Assembly (NCBI GenBank): GCA_028564675.1
Contig: JAOVVO010000270.1
Location: 34,216 to 98,215, forward strand
Source: Onchocerca lupi
Lineage: Eukaryota > Nematoda > Chromadorea > Rhabditida > Onchocercidae
Length of the DNA stretch: 64,000 nucleotides
Reading direction: 5' to 3'
The notes below the pieces were generated by a model. The model did no database searches. It was given only the letters and a program-made list of their open reading frames with translations, and was not told the origin of the DNA. Position 1 is the first letter of the stretch, and the number at the start of each line of letters is the position of its first letter. The position numbers and the translations under genes were made by a program. Shown here in pieces: positions 52,286 through 64,000 of this stretch.

Positions 52286-52509
52286 ATGAAATGAAAATAT
52301 CGGAAAAGGATTTGCCGGCATGATTTAATTTCATATCATCCAACACTTCATTATATTTAAGCACTAATTAATGAGCTATGACGAATTATCGATGAAAATG
52401 AATGTTTTTCCGAAGAAATATTTTTCTGGAACGACTTAAGAAATTGTTTCAACATAAGACATTAATATCTTCATCCGTTATTAACGAAAATGCATTGTTG
52501 AGAATGATT

Positions 52510-52787
52510 TCATAATGATGCTTTTATTGATGAAGACTTTTCCGGATGAAACATCTCCCCATGACGACCTGTTTTTCCGGATGCAAATGAAGAATGTCCC
52601 ATTTCATAATTTGTAGCATGTGGCACATATGCAACATTTGATTTTTGAAAACTTTTTTTTCGAAGAGCAAGAAATTTGGTCATTGAGAGAGGTATTCTGG
52701 AAGTATGCTGTATAAAGATTGAGAGCGATTTAGAGCAATTGAGGGCGATTAGCAGAGTAAAAATAATAAACAATGTAAGATTGTTAA
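52510..52787 (-). CDS. Possible exon of a small secreted or membrane peptide
   Basis: The minus strand stays open from a candidate acceptor (CTCGTAG) at 52787 to a TGA at 52510. The first third is a strongly hydrophobic stretch (LFIIFTLLIALNC), followed by a basic, serine-rich tail with dibasic RKK and a histidine/glycine-rich end. The first in-frame ATG is only at 52683, after the hydrophobic part, so either an upstream exon supplies the start or a non-ATG start is used. A weak partner at about 53130-53150 (MHISVIGIFM) has a matching phase but a poor donor. Overlapping plus-strand frames exist. No family recognised. Confidence 0.3.
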
Positions 52788-53327
52788 CTACGAGCGAAAA
52801 TAGATTGAGAAAATTTGCAAATTTTTAAACGATTTAGTTGTTATGATAAAAAAACAGGAAGAAATATCATAGCTGGCGGAATTTAGCAGGCATTGGTGTA
52901 AATTAGGATGAACTGTGGGTGGATCGAGAAGCAAGTAGTTATCAGTGATAGTGGGAGCAATGATGATGAGAGCATTGAGAGACAAGTTATCAATGATAAT
53001 AATAACAATAGTTCTAACAATTAAAAATTATTATAGCAAAGATTGCTTCTTTGTTTATTATCTGTTTCAAATTTTGACTTCATTTAACTCCTCAGTTGTA
53101 TTTCGCTTGTGTTGTAATATCCGGCTAACATAAAAATCCCGATAACAGATATATGCATGTTCAGTTTCGGATGATCTCAGTGATACTGTATTCAATTTGT
53201 CTCAAGTTTTATCCATTTGCAAATTTGTCACAAAAATTTATAAAAACAAAAACACAAAAACCTTAAAAAATTAAAGAAAATTTTCTAAAAATAATTAAAA
53301 CAGAATATAATTATTAATTATTTCAGA
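52788..53327. other. Upstream region of figl-1 with short coding-like frames
   Basis: A 38-codon plus-strand frame starts at 52908 (MNCGWIEKQVVI) and is preceded by a TTAG acceptor-like site; it has no matching downstream exon. The acceptor TATTTCAG at 53319-53326 lies one base before the figl-1 ATG and is a good candidate for spliced-leader addition. Confidence 0.4.
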
Positions 53328-56300
53328 ATGTCATTTGAGTCACAAGAAAGTGAAAATTCATTGGAGAAGTTAGTGAATCGGAAAAGAGCAAATAATGATG
53401 ACAGTTCATCATCTGTAGATTTGGATCGAGTATGATTATGAAATAAATAAGATTTTATTAAGCAGTTTGAATTCCCGATCAGACATGCTTCATTGATGTT
53501 AATAAAATCCATTTATGATAATTTCGGGAAAAATTATTTCCTTTCTGATAGTATTTAGATTGGGCATAGGTATAATTTACCAAACAATCTGTCAAAGCAG
53601 TTTAGATTTCATTTAAATTTTTATTTATTGATTAAATATGCTTCTTTGGTGACAAGTTTTCGTATCCCTTCTTCTAGACTCTTTTTTCTTAAAATCTTGT
53701 GGAAATTTATTTGAAAATCATAGTGTTTTTGATTTTTTTTTCTTTTGTATGTAATTACTGCCTAATGCTTCTCCATATTATCCATTTCTTAACGGAGAAA
53801 CTTGGAGAAATTATTACTTAGGAAAAATTATGCACTAGATTGATATAGATAAAAACTTAATCCTTTTTCCAGTAATCGGAAAGCATAATTTTTTGTGTTT
53901 GTTTCAGATGAAATCAGAAACAACTAAGCGAAAACGTTTCGATTTCAGTCACGATCCAAAGGTACTAGAAGTGCGGAAAAGGATTTTAAATAGCATGGTA
54001 AGTATTGATGCAGTCTGCTATGTAATTGTTTTCCCAGCAGAGCTGTATACTTCCAACGAGGAAAGCTTAAGTAACACGTTATTTTAGACAGTCGGATCGA
54101 TAAACTTCTGAGAAAAACCTTTTTTATTTTTTTGCTGATCTAAGAACTTGTTTTGCCTTATTTATAATGAATTAACATGGTGTTTTGATTCAGGCTATTG
54201 TTTCAGACTTGTTTTAGCAAAAAAAAAAAAAAAAAAAAATACTTTTTCTTCAAATTTTCTAATTAAATTCCAGAAAACTACTAAATATTACATATTCTTA
54301 TTTTCCAAATTTTCCACATAGACATGGCGAAGCATACGACTTCTAAGACATAAGCTGATGTTTTGGTGAAGTTTTTTTTTGCTTAGAAGAGGGAGGTCTA
54401 AAGAGGCGACGAAACTTTTGCATCTTTGTTTTAGTTATGAAATAGGACATCTCTTAACAAATTGGAAATCATTCACTCATGCTTTCAGAAGAATGCGCCG
54501 TCAGTAAATGAACCTGACGTGAAATATTCTTGCTCCATCAATTCGGATAGGAATGTTGAATCTCAAAAGTATCATCCAACTGCCAAAAAGAATGGTGTAT
54601 CTTCAGGATCAAGATTTAATACAGATTTCAAGTATGATTGTATTTGATTCTGCTGTTTTTTGGAAAATTTGTCGAGTAGCGTGCACTTTCTCATAAGCAC
54701 AATGACGTATACTCGTTATTCCTCAAGCGGACTGATTTTGAATATAAATTTCCTGCGAAGTAATGAAATGTTTCCAAATTATAATTCTTGAAAACTTGAT
54801 GATCAACTTATTTTAAGGGTGTATGCATATTAATTCCAGCTTGTCTTTAAACAAATATTGCTTTTGTAAATGGCAGTGTGCACAACGCCAGTACCTCTTT
54901 TCCTATAACATAATGAGCAAAAAAAAAAAGGGGGAAACGCATTTTTTATATCCTTAAAGTAATTAAACAGTGGTTTATAAGAAAGCCTTACAAGATCATT
55001 TGCTTTTACCCTTACATTGCAGTTTTCATATGTAATATTGTTTTTCTCACAATGACCAATAAATTTTTTCAAGTAGCTTTTAGAAATTTATTATGCTGTT
55101 GTCTTTCGATAAAGAAATATTTTTAGAAGTGCTAGTGGACGACCACTTGTAAAAAAAGTACTGCCAGTATTTATGTCTAATGTAAGTTTAGCAGTGAGTA
55201 CTTTATTTTTTACTTTTTCAAATCTTTTAAAATTTATTTTTTAACATTCTAAGAAGAAATAAATGATCGAAGAATTTTATAAATAGACAAATTTCTATTT
55301 TGAAAATTTGACGAATTCAAATAAGAATAATTTCTTTATGCTTTGTCAGTAAAATAAATATGATATATAAGTTTTTTTGAAGTGGTTTTGATAAGTTTTT
55401 TTAAATAATAGTCAGTAGACTTCTTATTTCATTTCTTGGAATGAATTCTGAGAACATCGCAAAATAAATTGATATTCATTTCCATTTTTCAGGTAAACGC
55501 CGACAAAGACAAAACACAGCGATATCTGGGAGGAAAGTAAGCCTCTACTATGAATTTTTCTTGTAAATCTTCTTGCAAACTTTTGCATATTCATTTATTT
55601 TCAAAATTGATATGATTACTTTTCTAATATTTAATTTCGTCTATGTCTGTTATTTTAGCTATTGTTTGGATGGTCACCGTGGTCTTTCAGATTTTTGATT
55701 CATCAATTTCTCTGTTTACTCTTGCAGTCTTGTTTGATGTTGGTCAAGAAATCACTTTTTCCAATTACTGCTGATTTAATTGCCGTCATTGCTGCCGGAA
55801 TAAAAGATTTGTCTTTTGCATTTTTTTATATCCCTGAAAATTCCTTAATCCATTTACAGGCGAGTTGCTCCGGCAAATCAGCTGTTAATACATAACAAAG
55901 AAACTGGCAATGAATCAGTGCAAAATAAACAAACTTCAGTGAATGGGGAATGTGGAGTTTCAAGTATAAGAGAAGGATGGAAGGCAGATGAATCACTGAA
56001 GAATTTCGACGACAATATAATTAATATGATTGAAGCTGAAGTTCGTCATTGTGTGTAATATTTTAGTAGATTATGAATTCGAATTCTAAAAGCTTGAGCA
56101 GTTTATTACTTTGGTATTTCATTGCACCATTTCACCATTGCATATGAGAACATCATATAATTAGTCTTGGATTTAATAGTTTTGAACGCTGCTGCATAGC
56201 TTAATTTTTGATATATACTCGTTGTAATAACAATATTATAAGTGACATATTTCATGTTTAACAGTGTTAAAAATTTCTGATCTTTATAACTCTGCAGATA

Positions 56301-58829
56301 AGCATAGAAATTTTCTGTTTTCTTTCTGGAAACAGTAAGGAACTGTTTGGAAATTTTTTCAAGTTTCTTAATTTTCAGATAATGTCAGCACGAGCGGACA
56401 TTGAATGGACAGATGTATCTGGTTTGGAAGCAGCGAAAAAGGCGCTAAAAGAAATTATTGTTCTTCCATTTCTTAGGCCGTATGATTTTATGTATTTGAC
56501 ATTAGATTGTTCAGTTAATATAGAGTGCGTAGAAATATTTATATCACTGAATTACTTATTGTTGCCCGTGTATTCGTTCTGTATTCTTTTCGGTAAGATT
56601 GGAGAATATAGACAAGAGAATAGTGGAACAAAATAGGCTTATTTCTCTATTTCGTAGCACTAAATTTTTCAACATTTAATTCATTTAATAGTGATGCTAT
56701 AAAGATTTTTGGGAAACGTTCACTTGTCAAAATTGAATTTATGAGAAATTATGATATTATATGTTGAAGAACTAAAATGGAACATATATATACTCCTTTT
56801 CTTATCCGAAAATGCAGAAATTGTAGCTCATTATCACCAATATTTCTGCTTATAATTTATTTGTTTTGTTTATGTTCTTTTTCTCATGCAACATTTTTTA
56901 GTGACATTTTCAAAGGCATACGTGCGCCACCGAAAGGTGTACTACTTTTTGGACCACCTGGTACAGGCAAAACCATGATTGGTAAGTAAATTCATTCTTG
57001 ATTGTAAGAAGTGAATTAAATGTTTTTATGAATTCATATAAACAACAGTAGTGATCTTGGGATTATTGTTGTAGGACGTTGTGTTGCATCACAATGTAAA
57101 GCCACGTTTTTCAATATATCTGCATCTTCTATTACATCGAAATGGGTCGGTGAAGGTGAAAAACTTGTTCGAGTCCTTTTTACAATAGCACGGGTTTTGC
57201 AGCCTTCCGTGGTTTTCATTGACGAAGTGAGCCGAATTTAATTTGATCTTATTCCAAGATGATACTTTTGATTCACTTGTCAGTGATTTTGAACAAAGCC
57301 TAAATATTGATTGTTTTAAATTGTTAAATCATAATAAATGGTTCTAAGTTTCTTAAATTTTTAAATTTAGTTTCTCCTTGCATCGTATCGTTTATATTGT
57401 TTTGATAAAGATAGGTTATGCGATGTTATCTTATTATGATTTCCATATTTTGCATCGTGGCTATTGAAGTTTTTTGGCTGTGCTAGTAAGACATGGAGCA
57501 GCATTAAGAATGTTAAATTATTAATCAAATGCGCTAATATTCCTTCAATATTTAAATTTATCTAACTGTAATTTCAGATTGATTCGCTGCTTACAAGTCG
57601 GAATGACAGTGAGCATGAGTCATCAAGACGAATAAAGACTGAATTTCTTATTCACTTGGATGGTGTTGCAACTACGTCTGATGAAAGAATTCTTATTTTA
57701 GGAGCTACAAACAGGTATGCTGTTTTATTCCATTCCTTTTTTCATTTATTTTTTTTCCTCCAGTTATTTTTCGTTTTCCAATTTTTTTTGCTTTTTATTT
57801 TTTCAAGAAGATTTTTTTTAAATGTTTTTTAAAAAAACATTTTGAAAAAACACATTATATGGAGTTTATATTTTTGTTGTTCATCGTTACAAAAACATTT
57901 GAACCGAATAAGGAATATAAAGCTACGCCATTATGTATAATTTTTGTTATTGAGGCCACAGGAACTGGATTCGGCTGTTAAACGTCGTTTTGCGAAGCGA
58001 TTGTACATAGGCTTACCATGCAATGATGCGAGAGTACAAATGATTCAGTCACTTCTCAGTGATCAGAAACACGATCTTTCCGACGATGATATACAATACA
58101 TAGCGAAATTAACGAATGGTGATTTCAAGCAAAATTTATCATTAGTATTTAATCATTCATTGTAGTAATGCTTAAAAAACGTGTAGTTTACTATTTTCTT
58201 GTATGCATTCTTTTCATAAAAGCTGAAGTTGTTAGTCTTGTAAATTGTAAATTGCCACTCAGTTTCTTTTTTTTTTTTTTTTTTTTTAAACTAATCTTGT
58301 AAATTGCTATTGATGCTATTGATAAAAGAAAGGAACTTTATTATTTAATTGCTACAAATGGTATGAATTTCATTATAGGTTATTCGGGTGCGGATATGAA
58401 ACAGCTGTGTTCCGAGGCGGCGATGATTCCAGTCCGTAATATTGTAGATTCATCGTCACTTGATATTGCTTCCATTAGCGCCGACGATGTTAGTTTTTGT
58501 TTTCGTTGATAGTATCAAGTCTGAAAATTATTACTTAAAATTCTGTAAGTCTTGGTATTTAAATTTAGGAAATTATCGATGCTTTCGAATAATTTTTTTA
58601 TTTCATAGAATATTATTAACTTATTGTAATTCGCTAAACTATCTTATCCATCCCTTTTTTGATGCATTTATGTTGTTTCAAGTAAAAAAAATTGTTTGTT
58701 CAGATTCGACCAATTTCTTTTTCGGATTTTGAAGCAGCTATGTGTTTCGTTCGTCCAACGGTTGCTGAAAAAGATCTCGAAGGATATCAGACATGGAACG
58801 AACAGTATGGATCTTTTGTTTCACATTAG
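53328..58829 (+). CDS. figl-1: Fidgetin-like AAA ATPase FIGL-1
   Basis: Thirteen exons give 494 aa: 53328-53429, 53908-53997, 54489-54631, 55127-55181, 55493-55536, 55860-56040, 56379-56479, 56902-56981, 57075-57226, 57578-57714, 57955-58118, 58379-58488, 58704-58829. The N-terminal ~195 residues are low in conserved sequence. The AAA module follows: IEWTDVSGLEAAK, LRPDIFKGIRAPPKG, Walker A GPPGTGKT (256-263), pore-loop SKWVGEGEKLVR, Walker B VVFIDE (311-316), sensor GATN (358-361), arginine finger KRRF, and the C-terminal Vps4-type end (SFSDFEAAM, YQTWNEQYGS). The combination is diagnostic of the FIGNL1/FIGL-1 subfamily of meiotic clade AAA proteins. Family roles: microtubule severing, mitosis, and removal of RAD51 from DNA. 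It is about 100 residues shorter than C. elegans FIGL-1, all in the variable N-terminus. All catalytic motifs are intact. Confidence 0.95.
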
Positions 58830-59444
58830 ATGAATAATGGTTTTAAAAGACATTTTAAGAACAATTATATCCCATCATCTCGTAGTTATAAAAATTTCGG
58901 GAAAAATTCCTTTGAATAAATTGTTGTATAATGTTGATCTTATTTTTCATTGTTACAAAATTATGCATGATTGTTTTATTATTATTCATTTTATTGTCTT
59001 ATCATATATATATAATGTGCTGAACAATTGTGTTTATGTTGAACGGTGTTTAAAATTTCTTTATGTTTGATAAAAAATTTTTTATAATATCATTTTGAAG
59101 AGGGAGGCAAGGTTTGTCATAGTTAGCTAAACACTTTTGACTTCATATCGCATTGAAATTTGTAGTCTGCAGTATGTTCCTTTACTATTTCATTGTTGTC
59201 ATAGCTCAGTTTGATATATATTAAATATTAAATATAGTATTAAATATTGCATACAAAGTTGCAAAAATTCATGGCGAGAACGTTGTTAAACGCGCTTGTT
59301 GCGTTATTTAATTTCATGTTAAAAATTAATTAATTTATTTTAAGCACTCTTAAAATGATGGCTACAATAGGTTGGTTTCTAAATTTATTACTTTTTGTAT
59401 TTAGAACTGGAATTGATATTATTTGTCATCAGAATTAAATCATC
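58830..59444. other. Intercistronic region figl-1 to ZGPAT-type gene
   Basis: AATAAA at 58915-58920 is a plausible figl-1 poly(A) signal. Two acceptors, TATTTAG ending at 59403 and TTGTCATCAG ending at 59431, precede the next ATG at 59445. Both genes point the same way. No coding signal lies between them; the open frame at 58837-59070 is hydrophobic low-complexity sequence. Confidence 0.5.
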
Positions 59445-59963
59445 ATGGAACAAAGCGAATTGGAAGCTTACCGGTTGCAGGTCTGATATATATATACTTT
59501 TCTTCAATTAATTTTTTTTAAGACATCGGGGTCTCGCCGACGGTCATGTTTGTTTTATTTCATTATTTTAACATAAAAGAAAAAATAGCTGAATAATTGC
59601 TATATGAATAAACGGATGGATTCAAATGCTTTCAAGTGAATTGTATTTATGTTCAGTTAAAGTTTTTTCTGTAAGTGCTTGTGCAAAGAGAAATGCGAAA
59701 GGTTAATAGTACTTGGGTCACAGATATTCGGAAGAATTCTTGGGCTAAATTATTTGAAATACTATGAAAACAATTTTGAAATCATTCTTTTCTTTTCAGC
59801 TTAAAGAAATTGATGCCGAGCTTGAAATATGTACAGATCTTCAGAAGAGAAATACTTTGATGGATTCACATTCTGATTTAGTGGAGCTTATTGCACTTTT
59901 GACCGGTAAAGAAATTTCAGTTTTGGTGTTTAAAGTATTTTATACATTTACGCATTTTCTTTT

Positions 59964-60004
<41 letters not shown>

Positions 60005-62791
60005 TGCGTACTGCTTAATATTACTTTATACGTAAAAAACTTCAAATCAAGACTAGCCATGATCAGTTCAAAAAATTTTTTGTTCTTAATCTATGCATAA
60101 ATTTTGAGGGATTTCGCCTATAATCTATTCCGTTATCCAATTAATTAGTTTTCCAGATGATTTCAGTTAATAAGAAAGCATTGGCTCAAATTTAGGTTAT
60201 TTAATATTGACAATTCGTTGGGAAATTAAAAATGATTTAATAAATCTATGCTAATTTTCAATGCATTATACAATTTTTGAGACTCTGAAAAGTCGCTTCA
60301 TCTCGATATCGTTTTCCCGATCATTTACACATTGGTTTTATTACAGAAAATGAAGCAACTTCGGTGACTGAACAAGATTGCAGTGAAACTTGCACTAGTG
60401 CTGACGTGCAAGATTCCGATCAATTAATTGGAATGCATTGTCTTGCACCGTATAATCGAATTGTTGATCGAGCCGTGCATTATCACGATGCCGTCATTTT
60501 AGATTTTGTTGAAAATTCAAATACCGAAGAGAGTGACCTCAAGGTTTGTGAAACTAAACTAATTTTAAGTTTAAAATCAACTAGTTTGATTTTCCTTCTT
60601 AATATTATTTTACAGTGGAAACAGATTTTTAACTTCGAAAAATGATTGAATTAACGAGCTTTGTTATCGATAAAATAAAACTCAAAATTTTTACTCAGTA
60701 TTTCATATGATCGATTTTTTTTTGTACCATTTCATGCATGTAGGTCAAGGTACTATATGGTCATCCTCTTGAAACAGCAATGAAAGCTTGCGAATATTTT
60801 CTTGATGATCGCTGTAACTATGGGGATGAGTGTCGTTTTTCGCATGGTGAAGAAGTTTCATTCTCAGCCCTTCAAGAATATCAACAACCGGATATTTCGT
60901 ATGTTTATAAACTGTACCACATTATCAAGTTCATTATAAACGATTGCCAAAATAAGCTGAAAATTAAATAAGAACTCAATTCTTACATTTTTACGCGACC
61001 AGAAAAGTGCTTGGTTTATTTAGGATGGTGAAAGAAGGTTCACTTGTACTAGTACTGGGTGAAAATAAATTATGGAGCAGTGCTCGAGTTACTGCTATGG
61101 ATGATGAAAAATTTGCCGTCCGATTACTACTTACCGGAAAAGAAATTGCTGTAGATCAAAATAAGATTTATCCAATCCCACAACTAACTGATGATGTCGA
61201 AGGTTTCTTTTAAGCTTAAAAAAAATTTTTATTGAAATATCAATGTTTATTAAATTTTCACTAAGATTTGCCAAAATTTATATCTGTTCTAAAGAAGTGC
61301 TAGAACAAAATAAAAATTTGATAATTAAGTCTCCTGTTGCTGACTTGACAATATATTTGGATTCAGAGCTTAAAATATTAGTCATCTAACCATTTATTTT
61401 AATTTTACTAGTTAATCTTTTAGTGGATAATCATTTAATTTTTGCTGAAATTTTTCCCCGAAACTAAAATCTTACTGCGAGAAGCAGGAAAATAATTGAG
61501 TTTCAATAAGTCTCGTTGTTCGACTTAAATTTTTTCTGATGAAAGCTAGTCTAAATCGAAATTAGAATTACATATTGCTTCAGACGAAGTTGCTGCAGAA
61601 GATTTAGCAACAACTTCATGGGAAGAATATAAGCAGGAAAGGCATGGAAATGTTACCGTTGGCGATATCGGTGATTGGGAAAAGCATACACGTGGTATCG
61701 GAATGAAGTTATTGCTAAAGATGGGTTATCGGGCTGGTGAAGGGCTTGGTAAAAGATCAGATGGCATTGTGCATGCCATACAACCCATAATCTTCCCCAA
61801 AAGTATGTGTAATTGCTCACTTTTTTTGGCGAAGTTTAAATATTATTGTAACAAAATCATTATTGCCGTTGGGGTTCAGTGACAACACTTTATGTCGTTT
61901 ATATATTGTAGAAAAAATTCACAACATACGTAGCGGATGTTCCAGTTGATAAATTATTTCGCTGTTTTGCAGTTTAAAATCTTTCATTTTTTTCGAAATT
62001 TGCTCTGACCAGTCTTTTTCTATAACTTTATTTCGTTTGAAAAATGGATTTGTTTTTTAAGATAAATCATTGGATGTATGTATGAAAGCAAAGAATAGGA
62101 AAGTAGTGGACGGAATGAAATCTCGTCAACAACAGGTGAGACAAACAATCGCGAAACAGTTGAAAACCGTTGAACAGCCAGTCGACGTTTTCGGATTGTT
62201 AAACGACAAATTAAATAAAACTTCAAATGTGGAAGAACAAAGAGATGAAATGAAAGTGATGGAAAAATTACAGGTAAACAAATTGTGTCACATGAATAGA
62301 AACCTAACTTGTAGGTTAGTTTAAGCGAATATTAATTTTGTGTTGGAATTATTTTTTTTTTGGAGGCATTTTTCTTTTCTTTTTTTTTTTTTTTTTTTTT
62401 AGTAGACATTCTCTTTATCGTCGACAAATAGTTGCACTGTTTGATGACTAAGTCATACTTCTATAATACAGTACGATGTTGTTCATCCGTATTGCTTGAA
62501 AAACTTATCTATTGACAGTAAAGAAATTCATACTCTCTTTCTTTTCAGAATTGTTCCTCAACAGGTCTCGGTATTCAAGCATTAGATTTGGATAAAAAAG
62601 TGAAAGAGCTGAAAGATAAGGAACGTAAACTTCGTGAAGGTATTGCACGTAATCAACGTGATGTTGCTACAGCTAATACGTTAAAGAAAAATTTGATAAA
62701 ATGTCGAGACGAAATACAACAGTTATTGAGTCGACAACAGCGACTCAATGATTTAATGGATAGTCGGAGAAAAAAGAAAGATATATTTTGA
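59445..62791 (+). CDS. ZGPAT: ZGPAT-type CCCH zinc finger and G-patch protein
   Basis: Eight exons give 448 aa: 59445-59480, 59800-59905, 60347-60543, 60744-60898, 61024-61202, 61584-61802, 62062-62273, 62549-62791. Order of elements: N-terminal coiled coil (LKEIDAELEICTDLQ, SDLVELIALL), a GMHC...YHDAVI segment typical of ZGPAT, a CCCH finger C129-x7-C137-x5-C143-x3-H147 (KACEYFLDDRCNYGDECRFSH), a Tudor-like segment (VKEGSLVLVL...WSSARVTAMDDE), a G-patch (about 260-305: GIGMKLLLKMGYRAGEGLGK) and a long C-terminal coiled coil (KKVKELKDKERKL). Human ZGPAT is a nuclear repressor that recruits NuRD and also binds spliceosomal factors; the G-patch is typical of DEAH helicase activators. Same domain order and similar length to the family; no defect seen. 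Possible operon partner of figl-1. Confidence 0.95.
59968..60003. repeat. Long poly-T tract in intron
   Basis: About 35 consecutive T residues in the second intron of the ZGPAT-type gene. Confidence 0.9.
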
Positions 62792-62916
62792 AAATAATTT
62801 AAAATAATTTCATTTTCTGTGATTAGTCAAATAGATGTAATAATATAAAATACGATATTTATGTTTTTGTGATTTTCAAGTTTAATTAAGTGATTTAATT
62901 CTTACCAGGTGTCACA

Positions 62917-62922
62917 AATAAA
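62917..62922 (+). terminator. ZGPAT: Candidate poly(A) signal of the ZGPAT-type gene
   Basis: AATAAA 126 nt after the stop codon, the first such signal downstream. Confidence 0.55.
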
Positions 62923-64000
62923 CTATTAAAAAACAATATTCATTTGTAATTAACAAGTAATTTCGAAACAAACATTTCTAATTGTAAATAGTTTCTGCGA
63001 AAAGATACAAATGCTTACTGCCACATCGACTAATGTACAATATCCTGGTTTATATTTGCTGCAATTTGAGATGTTGATTTTTTCATATTCGAAACTTTTA
63101 AAATGACATTCGTTATCGAGTATGGAACATTTCTCGATGTTGAGGTCAGCAAAGCGGACTAGGTGTCATCCTGAATTAATGGCACGGCGTCATCTTGAAT
63201 TCGTGTGAAGAATGACAATTACTATGCATTATTAATTAATGGAATAAAAATACAGTGAAAAGAAACAGAAGTTTAATTTCATATTAAAAAACTTCATAAA
63301 TTGAATATGGCAGTTCTTAGTTGTCGGATTTTCATCATCTCAAAAGTTGACAATAAGTAATAAGTGTACTGAATTTAAATATTAAAGATTTGTAGCAAGA
63401 CTGGTAAAGGACATATTCACTTCAAAAATCCAATTTAATTTCCATTCCACTCATTCAACTTTTGTTGCGAAAGAAAAAAGTATTTGTCACAGATGATAAT
63501 ATCCCATCACGATGATAAGCTTAATTTCAATTTTTGGTAGGGAGGTGTCAAAAATTTAGGCGAGATTTCAATGACGATAGTTTAATAATGATCATTTTTT
63601 TAGTAATGGTTGTTAGTTTTTTCTTTTTTTGTAATCATTTTTTTTGAAATATTTTTTCAGTAATTTAGCAATGATCATTTTCCAAATTCAATAATTTGAA
63701 CTTCCCAATTTCAGCATAAAATCTTCCATTCTATGATTGAAAGTTTCACAATAAAAAACAAAATAGGATTAAATTAAAAATTAATTTTATCGCTTTCCTT
63801 TTTTCTTTTCTTCTCTTTACTTTATCAAGTTCAATATTCATCATTTTAGTCAGTACTGTTAAATGTTTGTTTGTTAAATGATATTAATTATAGCCATAGG
63901 GCTATTAAAATTGCTTTTAATATTGCCCAGTAATCATAATGGTAAGAATTTATAATTTTTTCCTTTTTTTTTTTTTTTTTTTTTTAATCCAATTTTTCTT
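62923..64000. other. 3' flanking intergenic DNA
   Basis: No gene seen. It contains a short direct repeat GTCATC(C/T)TGAATT at 63164 and 63189, a small hairpin TAGCC-ATAG-GGCTA near 63890-63905, and a closing poly-T tract. Confidence 0.5.

Noticed and set aside
58460..59070. Frames after figl-1 exons 12 and 13
   Set aside because: Read-through of an intron and of the 3' flank; low-complexity hydrophobic translation.
1..64000. tRNA, rRNA, CRISPR array or bacterial operons
   Set aside because: No cloverleaf-like GC-rich segment, no rRNA motif and no spaced direct-repeat array was seen; the intron-rich genes show this is eukaryotic DNA. A tRNAscan run would settle the tRNA question.

Overview
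The window looks like nuclear DNA of a nematode, most likely a clade III (spirurid/filarial) parasite. It is very AT-rich and full of A or T homopolymers. The genes are cut into many small exons with nematode-type 3' splice sites (TTTTCAG-like). Several start codons sit a few bases after an unpaired splice acceptor, as expected for spliced-leader trans-splicing. The proteins match nematode or animal families (dynamin DYN-1, KNL-2, FIGL-1). I rebuilt all gene models by eye from splice sites and codon phase; no alignment or expression data were available, and the species is an inference.

Layout. 225-3710 (+): a six-exon secreted protein with an IL-17-type cystine-knot domain. 5963-7249 (-): a small secreted peptide gene. 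7.3-16.4 kb: AT-rich DNA with simple repeats and almost nothing gene-like. 16440-16663 (-): a tiny two-exon gene candidate, head-to-head with dyn-1. 16997-26732 (+): a complete 19-exon dynamin (843 aa) that includes one GC-AG intron. 28561-35440 (-): a complete 17-exon KNL-2/M18BP1-type centromere protein (964 aa), convergent with dyn-1. About 36.2-38.2 kb: a nest of degraded Helitron-type fragments. 39218-43795 (-): a three-finger C2H2 zinc-finger regulator (287 aa). 43.8-53.3 kb: gene-poor DNA with diverged tandem repeats, an 18-bp palindrome and only weak coding candidates. 53328-58829 (+): FIGL-1 AAA ATPase (494 aa). 59445-62791 (+): a ZGPAT-type CCCH/G-patch protein (448 aa).

Working relations. 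The genes belong to different cell systems: endocytosis (dyn-1), centromere specification (knl-2), microtubule severing or recombination control (figl-1), RNA/transcription control (ZGPAT type, zinc finger) and intercellular signalling (IL-17-like, peptide gene). Only figl-1 and the ZGPAT gene, same strand and 615 bp apart, look like a possible operon.

Most unusual: KNL-2 appears to carry two SANTA domains in tandem plus a CENP-C-like motif, and the IL-17-like protein is built as a long pro-protein with a furin-type site just before the cytokine domain.
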